Below are positions 1 through 5,238 of a stretch of 7,491 bases of DNA, one piece after another (the stretch's first letter is position 1; each line of letters starts with the position of its first letter). The position numbers were made by a program, and so were the translations under genes. The DNA comes from an uncultured Christensenellaceae bacterium. Lineage in GTDB: Bacteria > Bacillota > Clostridia > Christensenellales > Christensenellaceae. The stretch spans positions 1 through 7,491 of the forward strand of contig CAKTFI010000050.1 of assembly GCA_934555865.1 (NCBI GenBank), in the 5' to 3' direction. Below the pieces are notes generated by a model that searched no databases, had not been told where the DNA came from, and saw only the letters and a program-made list of their open reading frames with translations.

Positions 1-85
1 TGATATATCCTTCCTGTTCTTTTTTCTTGGCGTAAGTAGTCTTTCCAGAACCACATACGCCGCACATCATAATAACCTTGCTCAT
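1..85 (-). CDS. P-loop NTPase / predicted kinase, N-terminal fragment (runs off left edge)
   Basis: Only the first 28 codons lie in the window. They begin MSKVIMMCGVCGSGKTTYAK and carry a Walker A nucleotide-binding loop, GVCGSGKT, at residues 9-16 immediately after a short hydrophobic beta strand. This layout is typical of small P-loop kinases of the zeta-toxin/polynucleotide-kinase-like type and of AAA-family ATP-binding proteins. The substrate cannot be told from the fragment. The ATG is preceded by AAGGAG with a 4-5 nt gap. The gene lies 43 bp downstream of the deformylase stop on the same strand, so it is probably the third gene of the operon driven from about position 852. Composition is AT-rich like its neighbours. 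The P-loop assignment is firm; the kinase label is a family-level guess. Confidence 0.72.
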   Translation of the reverse strand, partial: MSKVIMMCGVCGSGKTTYAKKKEQEGYI

Positions 86-128
86 AAAACTCCTTTTCTT
101 TTTCCGAAACGGCATCTATCAATTTGCA

Positions 129-587
129 CTACAAAGCAGAAAGTTCTTCAATCGCTTTGTCTAAAAAAATCATACCGTCCAGATGCTCCAGCTCATGGCA
201 GAAGCATTTTGCCATTTCATCTTCTCCGTCAACTATAATTTCCTCTCCATATTCATTGAGTGCCTGAATCGTGATCTTTTGCGGACGGATTGTTTTTACA
301 AAACGGTTCGGGAAACTAAGGCATCCCTCAACACATTCCTGCACACCGCTTTGGCTTATCATTTGCGGATTTACAAGTTTTAATCGTGTGTCGTTAAAAT
401 CAATGACAACCAACCGTTTCAAAACGCCAACCTGATTTGCTGCCAGTGCAGCTCCATTTTCTGTTTCATGTAATGTATCAAGCATATCATCTAAGAGCTG
501 CCTGATTTTATCATCAACTTTTAGGACAGCTTTACATTTTTTTCTCAATATAGGGTCGCTGTCATAGCGAAGAAATCTTGTTGCGAC
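129..587 (-). CDS. def: Peptide deformylase with a non-canonical (GTC) apparent start codon
   Basis: Peptide deformylase removes the formyl group from the N-terminal methionine of nascent proteins, using a metal ion (usually iron). All three family motifs are visible, numbering from codon 587-585: GAALAANQ (45-52, motif 1), EGCLS (87-91, motif 2, metal-ligand Cys89) and HELEH (131-135, motif 3, two metal-ligand His and catalytic Glu132). At 152 aa the length is normal. The first conventional start in frame is TTG at 548-546, but it would remove the conserved N-terminal segment before RKKC (the DPIL part of DPILRKKC). The frame stays open upstream to a TAA at 593-591. AGGAGG at 599-594 lies 6 nt before GTC 587-585, exactly where ATG is expected, and the next residues, ATRFLRYDSDPILRKKC, look like a deformylase N-terminus. 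Translation may start at GTC, start weakly at TTG, or be impaired. The frame overlaps the end of the regulator gene by 26 bp. As it sits in an AT-rich accessory block it is likely a second deformylase rather than the housekeeping one. Confidence 0.88.
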   Translation of the reverse strand, partial: VATRFLRYDSDPILRKKCKAVLKVDDKIRQLLDDMLDTLHETENGAALAANQVGVLKRLVVIDFNDTRLKLVNPQMISQSGVQECVEGCLSFPNRFVKTIRPQKITIQALNEYGEEIIVDGEDEMAKCFCHELEHLDGMIFLDKAIEELSAL

Positions 588-825
588 TTTTTACCTCCTG
601 TCTGCTGCTGTCAGCTCTTGATTTTCTCAAACTTACATCAAATAAAAATACATCCTCAATGGCACACTCAAACACTTTAGAAATATCATATGCAAGCCAG
701 ATAGATGGTTCAAATTTTTCTGTTTCTATGGCATTTATCGCCTGCCTTGAAGCTCCAACCAGTTCTCCTAATTGCTCTTGCGTCAGCCTTCGCTGTTCCC
801 GCAATTCTTTTATTCTGTTTTTCAT
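562..825 (-). CDS. XRE/Cro-C1-type HTH transcriptional regulator
   Basis: An 87-aa DNA-binding protein. Residues 3-57 form a standard five-helix XRE domain: IKELREQRRLTQEQLGELVG, then the recognition helix SRQAINAIETEKFEPS, then helices containing LAYDISKVFECAIEDVF. It resembles the short YgzD-like XRE regulators common in Firmicutes. The tail from about residue 65 is polar and basic and has no recognised domain. The start is the ATG at 825-823, with GGAAG just upstream. The frame is open further upstream to 942, but that stretch would cover the promoter and operators and does not look like protein. The gene is first in a leftward operon, and its promoter is overlapped by two palindromic sites, so autorepression is the likely mode (inference). 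The 3' end contains the Shine-Dalgarno for the deformylase. Confidence 0.87.
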   Translation of the reverse strand: MKNRIKELREQRRLTQEQLGELVGASRQAINAIETEKFEPSIWLAYDISKVFECAIEDVFLFDVSLRKSRADSSRQEVKSRNKISSL

Positions 826-838
826 AGTTCTTCCAAAA

Positions 839-854
839 GTAATGTTAACATTAC
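839..854. promoter_or_regulatory. Operator O1, perfect 16-bp palindrome over the transcription start
   Basis: GTAATGTTAACATTAC is a perfect palindrome. It begins 4 bp downstream of the leftward -10 box and covers the expected start site. It is the best candidate operator for the adjacent XRE regulator. A near copy lies 39 bp away at 878-893. Confidence 0.72.
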
Positions 855-858
855 AATG

Positions 859-887
859 ATTATATGTGTTTTCGTTTGTAATGTCAA
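859..887 (-). promoter_or_regulatory. Consensus sigma-A promoter for the XRE-def-kinase operon
   Basis: On the minus strand, TTGACA (887-882) and TATAAT (864-859) are separated by exactly 17 bp, a perfect vegetative promoter. Transcription should start near 852, giving a short leader of about 27 nt before the regulator ATG at 825. The promoter lies between and partly inside the two operator copies. Confidence 0.85.
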
Positions 888-893
888 CCTTAC
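878..893. promoter_or_regulatory. Operator O2, near-palindromic copy over the -35 box
   Basis: GTAATGTCAACCTTAC matches the 839-854 palindrome at 14 of 16 positions and contains the leftward -35 hexamer. The distance between the two copies is 39 bp, a little under four helical turns. The pair could let two regulator dimers block the promoter together (inference). The same sites may also affect the divergent gene at 976. Confidence 0.68.
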
Positions 894-928
894 ATCCATT
901 TTCTACTACACAAATATCTATAAATACA

Positions 929-960
929 GGAAACGATACCATGTTTCAGATATCGTTTCC
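929..960. repeat. 10-bp perfect inverted repeat upstream of the EcsC-like gene
   Basis: GGAAACGATA (929-938) and TATCGTTTCC (951-960) are exact reverse complements separated by 12 bp. No T-tract follows, so it does not look like a terminator. It lies 15 bp before the ATG at 976 and could be an operator, an mRNA hairpin near the ribosome binding site, or a scar of DNA acquisition. Confidence 0.55.
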
Positions 961-975
961 CTATATCATACCCTT

Positions 976-1662
976 ATGAATAAATCATCTCATAATCCGC
1001 TTCATGCAAAGATTCCGACCAACATCATTGATGGCATAGCAGATGAAGTAATCAAATATGAACGGAATTGCGTATCTGGGATTTCAACAGCGCTTGGTAT
1101 GCCTGGCGGTATTGCTATGGCTGCGACAATTCCTGCTGATATTGCGCAATACTATGGGTATATGCTTCGCGCAACGCAAAAGCTCATGTATTTATATGGA
1201 TTTCCTGCAATTGATTTGGAAGAAAAAGGGCAAGTATTGGATTCGGAAACCATGAATATATTGATTATTTGTCTTGGTGTCATGTATGGAGCTGCCGGTG
1301 CAAACAATGCGTTGAAAATAATGGCAAAAGCGCTTGCAGCTGGTGTTGAAAAGCAGCTTCTGCGCCAAGCGCTTACAAAAGGGACAATCTATCCGATCGT
1401 CAAAAGTGTTGCAAAATGGTTTAGTGTAAAGATGACAAAAGAGGTTTTTGCAGGATTTTTCAAAAAGGCAATTCCTGTTGTGGGAGGGGTGCTTGGCGGT
1501 GGAATTACATTCTTTTCCTTTAAACCATGCTGTGATAAATTGAAAGCTACTTTGCAAAATACGATGCTCAGTAATCCTGATTATTGTCCAAGCACAGAGG
1601 AAGAGGAGTTAGTTATAGACGGCAAAACCATGCAAGCGTCCATATCCGCCTTGGATGAATAA
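976..1662 (+). CDS. EcsC-family-like hydrophobic protein, possibly N-terminally shortened
   Basis: A 228-aa protein rich in Gly/Ala helices. Three hydrophobic stretches are visible: residues about 33-56 (containing GMPGGIAMAATIPADIAQYY), 93-115 (ILIICLGVMYGAAGANNA) and 165-182 (AIPVVGGVLGGGITFFSF). The pattern of a glycine-rich turn, then TIPADIAQ, then an amphipathic helix ending in LMYLYG, resembles the EcsC family, whose biochemical function is poorly known. Membrane association is likely. The C-terminus is acidic and soluble. The start chosen is ATG 976; no strong Shine-Dalgarno precedes it. The frame is open back to about 772, but that part overlaps the divergent promoter and is low-complexity. 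As I recall, relatives carry some tens of extra residues before the part matching NPLHAKIP, so the 5' end may be missing. It is divergent from the XRE regulator and ends just before a hairpin terminator. Confidence 0.68.
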   Translation: MNKSSHNPLHAKIPTNIIDGIADEVIKYERNCVSGISTALGMPGGIAMAATIPADIAQYYGYMLRATQKLMYLYGFPAIDLEEKGQVLDSETMNILIICLGVMYGAAGANNALKIMAKALAAGVEKQLLRQALTKGTIYPIVKSVAKWFSVKMTKEVFAGFFKKAIPVVGGVLGGGITFFSFKPCCDKLKATLQNTMLSNPDYCPSTEEEELVIDGKTMQASISALDE

Positions 1663-1675
1663 GATGAATGGAAGA

Positions 1676-1715
1676 AAAATACCTGACTATAGGATGTATC
1701 ATAGTCAGGTATTTT
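1676..1715. terminator. Hairpin terminator after the EcsC-like gene
   Basis: AAAATACCTGACTAT (1676-1690) pairs perfectly with ATAGTCAGGTATTTT (1701-1715) around a 10-nt loop. The stem has a T-rich 3' side and an A-rich 5' side, so it could work in both directions. It starts 13 bp after the stop codon at 1660-1662. The stem is AT-rich, so strength is uncertain. Confidence 0.75.
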
Positions 1716-2045
1716 ATTGTGTCAATTTTTCTATTCTGCTTTTGTGCATATTGGGGTACAACAATCCTGAGAAAAATGTCCTGGGTTACGACGCACCAAA
1801 TTTGGGTTGAACTGCACTAGTAGGAGGGGAAAAAGGTCATCGACGGCAAATATGTTGGCAGGCAGAGTATGCGAAATGATCGCCTAAAAGGGCGGAATAG
1901 AAGCGGAGTGCAGAAGATATAAGATATAAAACCTTCCGCCCGCTGTTTTGGAAATCGGGGATTTTGTAAAATTTGAGGATTCCTTGAAAATATGTTTGCA
2001 CAGTTTTGACAAAAACTATATAATACAAATGATACCACATTTTTT
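1716..2045. other. Gene-poor transition between AT-rich and GC-rich DNA
   Basis: No convincing gene lies here; short frames on both strands match no family I recognise. It holds a palindromic CCAAATTTGG at 1796-1805. It also holds an 8-bp inverted repeat, GGGCGGAA (1890-1897) and TTCCGCCC (1934-1941), around a purine-rich 36-nt spacer that repeats AAGATAT. The probable promoter of the next gene lies near its right end. Composition moves here from the AT-rich left block to the GC-rich right block, so it may contain the edge of an inserted segment. Confidence 0.5.
1996..2024 (+). promoter_or_regulatory. Probable promoter for the LarE-like gene
   Basis: TATAAT at 2019-2024 has TTGCAC 17 bp upstream (1996-2001), giving a perfect -10 and a moderate -35. 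A TTGACA at 2006-2011 is also present, but no good -10 sits at the right distance from it. Transcription would start near 2031, leaving about 60 nt of leader that includes a run of T at 2040-2047. Confidence 0.6.
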
Positions 2046-2090
2046 TTGGGTAGAATCATCAATTTTGAATTTTTTGTAGATGAGGCGTTT

Positions 2091-2891
2091 ATGCATCCGA
2101 AATATGATACATTGCTCGATATATTGAAAAATTACGACCGGGTGGGCATCTGCCTGTCGGGCGGCTCCGGCAGCGCGCTCGTGGCCGTCGCGGCGGTGGA
2201 GGCGCTCGGCGCGGAAAATGTCGTCGCCATCACGGCCAACACGCCGTTTTTTACGGGCGAGGAGCTGCTGTCCAGCAAGGATCTCTGCAAGCGGCTGGGC
2301 GTGAAGCTGTATGTGCCCAACACCAACCTGCTCATGAACACGGAAGTCGTCACGAACGGGCCGGATCGCTGCTATTACTGCAAAAAGTGTATGTTCGATG
2401 TCGTGCAGAAGACGGCGGTGGAGCTCGGGATTCGCGTGCTGCTGGACGGGAGCTGCGCGTCGCCGGAGCATCTGGCCGTGCAGGAGGATCATAACGAAAA
2501 GGTGCTTTCCGAACTGGGCATCCTCTGCCCGCTGCGCATGACAGGGATCGAGCGCGAGGATGTGTATGAAATCATGAACGAGCTTTCCATGGGTTACTAT
2601 CTTCGCCCGGAAAACGCCTGTTTGGCGACGCGCGTCGCCCCGGGCGAGCCGATCACGCTGAAAAAGATCCGCTGGATCCGCGCGGCGGAAAACTATATTC
2701 ACTCGCTGGGCTATGGCCTGGTGCGCGTGCGCGTGCGGGACGGGCAGGCGCGCATCGAGGTGGCCCGGGAGGATGTCGCAGACCTGATGCGGCAGCGGGA
2801 AGAGGTGGAAGTAGAGCTGCGCGAAATGGGCTTTGCCGAGGTCGTGATCGACGAGGAGGGCTATAAGCGCGAGGCGGCCTCCTGCCTGTAA
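2091..2891 (+). CDS. larE: LarE-like ATP-dependent sacrificial sulfur transferase (PP-loop family)
   Basis: A 266-aa PP-loop enzyme. LarE proteins adenylate and then thiolate a pyridinium dicarboxylate carboxyl group while building the nickel-pincer cofactor of lactate racemase and relatives. Family marks are the PP-loop at residues 23-28, DRCYYCKKC at 92-100 and ENACLATRVAPGEPIT at 174-189. They are followed by the conserved SLGYGLVRVRVRDGQARIEV block (205-224) and a C-terminal beta strand, FAEVVID. Cys94, Cys97 and Cys177 correspond to the three-cysteine arrangement of LarE forms thought to use an iron-sulfur cluster rather than a single sacrificial cysteine. The PP-loop reads SGGSGS where SGGxDS is normal: the aspartate is glycine at residue 27. 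The ATG at 2091 follows TGAGG by 5 nt and is preferred to a TTG at 2046. No larA, larB or larC is in view, so the real substrate is open. It converges on dapB and shares its terminator. Confidence 0.83.
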   Translation: MHPKYDTLLDILKNYDRVGICLSGGSGSALVAVAAVEALGAENVVAITANTPFFTGEELLSSKDLCKRLGVKLYVPNTNLLMNTEVVTNGPDRCYYCKKCMFDVVQKTAVELGIRVLLDGSCASPEHLAVQEDHNEKVLSELGILCPLRMTGIEREDVYEIMNELSMGYYLRPENACLATRVAPGEPITLKKIRWIRAAENYIHSLGYGLVRVRVRDGQARIEVAREDVADLMRQREEVEVELREMGFAEVVIDEEGYKREAASCL

Positions 2892-2909
2892 TTGCAAAAA
2901 ACGGAAAAC

Positions 2910-2939
2910 AAAAACGCACAGACTGCACTGTGCGTTTTT
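2910..2939. terminator. Bidirectional intrinsic terminator between larE-like gene and dapB
   Basis: AAAAACGCACAG (2910-2921) pairs perfectly with CTGTGCGTTTTT (2928-2939) around a 6-nt loop. A T-run follows on the plus strand and an equivalent A-run lies on the other side. It is 18 bp after the larE-like stop and 14 bp beyond the dapB stop, so it can end both convergent transcripts. Confidence 0.9.
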
Positions 2940-2953
2940 TTGATTGCTGTGCT

Positions 2954-4168
2954 TTAGAAGCATTGGTCGAGGAAGGCGGCGACCTCCGATTGGTATTCCG
3001 CTTCGGTAAAGAAGACGAGCTTGTTGTCCAGCATGCACAGCATCAGGATGTCGATGTAGCGCGCGGCCAACTTTTCCAAGAGGGCGGTGCACTTCTTGCC
3101 GGACAGGACGGCGTCCGGGCCGCACACCGTGTACTTGGTAAGCCCGCGCTGGATCATATAGTCGATGCCGGGGGCAGACTGCTGGATGCACTTTTCGGCT
3201 TCGAGCAGGTTGCCACTTTGCAGGGCGAAGGAAAAGTCGATGCGCCCCTGCGACGCGGCCGACTGATTGAGCAAGTTGGCCTCGATGCCCGCCTGGGAAA
3301 GCGCAGTCATGAGCCGCGCGAGGTAGCTAATCGTGCAAGAAGCGTTTTTGACGGTCAAAATGGCCACATCCGGCTCGATCTTGGCTTTTTTCGCGGCCTC
3401 ATTCTGCGCCAGCACATCCTGCATGGAATACAGCCCGGCCGGCTTGCCCGCGAGGAAACGCGCCGCCCGGAGCGCGCCCGCGGCGAACACCCGCCGGTCC
3501 TCCGAATGGTGCGCGATCGTTAAAATCTCCTCATTGGTGATGAAATACACTTCGTGGTCGCCTGCAATGTTGCCGCCACGGATGGCCTGGATGCCGATCT
3601 CACGCGGCTTGCGCTTGCAATCGCCGCCCGCGCGGCCGCACTGATAGTGGTAGATCCCGCCCATCGCGTCGTTCATGCCGTCGGCCAGCAGGAGCGCCGT
3701 GCCGCTCGGCGCGTCGACCTTGCGATTGTGGTGCTTTTCCAAAATCTCGATGTCCGCCTGGTCGCCGAAGAACTTAGCCGCCTGCTGGCAGAGCTGAAGC
3801 TGTAAATTGACGCCGAGCGACATGTTGGCGGTGAAGAAAATCGGAATCTCCCGCGCGGCCGCGGCGATGGATTCCCGCTGCGCGGCGGAATAGCCCGTCG
3901 TCGCGATGATCATCGGCATATGGTGGCTGCGCGCATAGTTCAGGTTGGCGTCCAGCGCACCCGGCTTGGAAAAGTCGACGAGCAGGTCGGCCTCTACCGT
4001 GCATTCCGCAAGGGAGGAAAAGACGGGGAAGGGGTTTTCGCGCGCGTCCGGCGCAAGGTCGATGCCGGCGGCGACTTCAAATTCCGGCGCGGCCGTGAAG
4101 GCCTCGCGCAAAAGCTGCCCCATCGCGCCGTTGACGCCGACGAGCAGAATTTTCGTAATCGATGCCAT
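2954..4168 (-). CDS. dapB: 4-hydroxy-tetrahydrodipicolinate reductase fused to an aspartokinase-type tandem ACT module
   Basis: DapB reduces 4-hydroxy-tetrahydrodipicolinate with NAD(P)H to tetrahydrodipicolinate, the step after DapA in lysine and cell-wall diaminopimelate synthesis. Residues 1 to about 252 are a complete enzyme: nucleotide-binding VGVNGAMG (10-17), VDFSKP (64-69), ATTGYS (89-94), ANMSLGV (114-120), catalytic EKHHNRKVDAPSGTAL (144-159), IRGGNIAGDHEVYF (196-209) and the closing HHSEDRRVFAAGAL (220-233). Ordinary DapB ends there, at about 250-270 aa; this one has 404. Residues about 266-330 (DVAILTV...GIEANLLNQSAASQGRIDFSF) match the first ACT domain of aspartokinase, and about 344-404 (KYTVCGP...YIDILMLCMLDNKLVFF...FLDQCF) match the second, in more degenerate form. 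ACT domains bind amino acids, so lysine feedback on this enzyme is plausible (inference). The ATG follows AGGAGG by 6 nt, and the gene starts 11 bp after dapA. The fusion is a continuous frame with no internal Shine-Dalgarno that I noticed. Confidence 0.95.
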   Translation of the reverse strand: MASITKILLVGVNGAMGQLLREAFTAAPEFEVAAGIDLAPDARENPFPVFSSLAECTVEADLLVDFSKPGALDANLNYARSHHMPMIIATTGYSAAQRESIAAAAREIPIFFTANMSLGVNLQLQLCQQAAKFFGDQADIEILEKHHNRKVDAPSGTALLLADGMNDAMGGIYHYQCGRAGGDCKRKPREIGIQAIRGGNIAGDHEVYFITNEEILTIAHHSEDRRVFAAGALRAARFLAGKPAGLYSMQDVLAQNEAAKKAKIEPDVAILTVKNASCTISYLARLMTALSQAGIEANLLNQSAASQGRIDFSFALQSGNLLEAEKCIQQSAPGIDYMIQRGLTKYTVCGPDAVLSGKKCTALLEKLAARYIDILMLCMLDNKLVFFTEAEYQSEVAAFLDQCF

Positions 4169-4179
4169 AAAACGCCTCC

Positions 4180-5058
4180 TTAGATGAGCGCGTACCGACG
4201 CAGCGTCTCGGTGAGCGCCGCCTCGGCCGCCGGGGACATTTCACAGAGCGGCAGGCGCAGCGGCCCGGCCGCAAACCCCATGTGGTTGAGCGCTGTCTTG
4301 ACGGGGATCGGGTTGACATCCGTGAACAGCGCGAGGTTTAGGGGATTGTATTCGAGGAAGAGGTCGCGCGCCTCGTCCGTCTTGCCGGAGAGGTAGAGCG
4401 CGCAGATGTCGTGCATGACGCGCGGGATGACATTGGCAGAGACCGAGATCACGCCCTTGCCGCCGAGCGCCAGGATGGGCAGCGTCTGGTCGTCGTTGCC
4501 GGAATAGATGTCCATGCGGCCGCGGGTCAGGCGGATGGTCTCGGCGATCTGCGAGATGTTGCCGCTTGCCTCCTTGATGGCCGCGAGGCGCGGGTGCTCG
4601 GCCAGGCGCGCCGCCGTGGCGGGCAGCAGGTTGACGCCCGTCCGTCCCGGCACATTATAGAGGATGATGGGCAGCGTCGTCTGCTCTGCGATGGCGAAAT
4701 AGTGCCGCAGCAGGCCCTCCTGCGAGCATTTGTTATAGTAGGGGGTGACGATGAGCAGCGCGTCCGCGCCGAGATCCTCTGCATATTTGGATTCTTGGAT
4801 GACGGCGGCCGTGTTGTTGCCGCCCGTGCCCAGGATGACGGGGCGGCGCCCGGCGACATGCTGGATTGCCGTCTGCATGACGGCGTGCTTTTCCTCGACG
4901 GTCATGGTGGCAGGCTCGCCAGTCGTCCCGCAGATGACCAGCGCGTCGGTGCCGTTGTCCAGCTGGAAGTCCAGCAGGCGCTTTAGTGCGTCGAAATGGA
5001 TTCCCTCTTGTGTGAACGGAGTGACAAGGGCTACAGCGGAGCCTTCAAAGATACTCAT
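4180..5058 (-). CDS. dapA: 4-hydroxy-tetrahydrodipicolinate synthase
   Basis: DapA condenses pyruvate with aspartate semialdehyde, the committed step toward diaminopimelate and lysine. At 292 aa it is full length for this class I aldolase-fold TIM barrel. The Schiff-base lysine is Lys162 in AAIKEASGN. The proton-relay residues are Thr46 (CGTTGEP), Tyr108 (TPYYNKCSQEG) and Tyr134 (LYNVPGRTG), and Arg139 binds substrate. Residues that bind inhibitory lysine in E. coli DapA are changed: His53, His56 and Glu84 correspond here to Val54, Lys57 and Ala85. The enzyme is therefore probably lysine-insensitive, as is usual in Gram-positives. The start is ATG 5058 with AAGGAGA 7-8 nt upstream; the open frame further upstream covers the promoter and is not coding. 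It is first in the operon with dapB. Its TAA overlaps the dapB Shine-Dalgarno by 1 bp. Confidence 0.97.
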   Translation of the reverse strand: MSIFEGSAVALVTPFTQEGIHFDALKRLLDFQLDNGTDALVICGTTGEPATMTVEEKHAVMQTAIQHVAGRRPVILGTGGNNTAAVIQESKYAEDLGADALLIVTPYYNKCSQEGLLRHYFAIAEQTTLPIILYNVPGRTGVNLLPATAARLAEHPRLAAIKEASGNISQIAETIRLTRGRMDIYSGNDDQTLPILALGGKGVISVSANVIPRVMHDICALYLSGKTDEARDLFLEYNPLNLALFTDVNPIPVKTALNHMGFAAGPLRLPLCEMSPAAEAALTETLRRYALI

Positions 5059-5155
5059 TTTGCGCTCTCCTTGCAAGAAAAGTTGGGTTGTCGGACAATC
5101 TAGACTGCTCGGCGGCCCGGACAGGTACACGATCCATCCTATATATATGTATAAA

Positions 5156-5184
5156 ATTATAATTGCAGAGAAATAAATTGTCAA
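5156..5184 (-). promoter_or_regulatory. Consensus promoter of the dapA-dapB operon
   Basis: On the minus strand, TTGACA (5184-5179) and TATAAT (5161-5156) are exactly 17 bp apart. The start is expected near 5149, leaving a leader of about 90 nt before dapA. That is too short for a lysine riboswitch or a T-box, and I see neither. Confidence 0.88.
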
Positions 5185-5209
5185 ATTCCCGCCGCCCCAG
5201 GGGCACGCC

Positions 5210-5238
5210 TTGAAAAGCGGGGCGAAATTGTGTATGAT
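5210..5238 (+). promoter_or_regulatory. Promoter of the methyltransferase-hslO-TPR operon
   Basis: TTGAAA (5210-5215) and TATGAT (5233-5238) are 17 bp apart, each one base from consensus. Transcription would start near 5245, about 34 nt before the ATG at 5279. It is back to back with the dapA promoter, the two -35 boxes being only 25 bp apart. Confidence 0.78.

Noticed and set aside
826..942. Upstream extension of the XRE regulator
   Set aside because: This stretch is the promoter and operator region. The protein's natural start, MKNRIKELRE, is at 825.
772..975. Upstream extension of the EcsC-like protein
   Set aside because: It would code through the XRE promoter, both operators and the start of the XRE gene on the other strand. 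The residues are low-complexity and unlike the family.
1617..1830. Possible transposase or gene remnant on the minus strand
   Set aside because: The frame is open for about 65 codons but has no start in a useful place, crosses the hairpin terminator, and resembles no protein I recognise.
2046..2090. TTG start adding 15 residues to the LarE-like protein
   Set aside because: It follows a T-run with no Shine-Dalgarno, whereas ATG 2091 has TGAGG 5 nt upstream and gives a normal N-terminus.
2016..3191. Long open frame on the minus strand opposite the larE-like gene
   Set aside because: It is antisense to a clear LarE-like protein and crosses the bidirectional terminator. Its translation is Arg/His/Ala-rich with no family pattern, a usual artefact of GC-rich DNA.
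5059..5149. Lysine riboswitch or T-box in the dapA leader
   Set aside because: The leader is only about 90 nt from the predicted start site. It lacks a T-box specifier/TGGN antiterminator arrangement and has no terminator hairpin.
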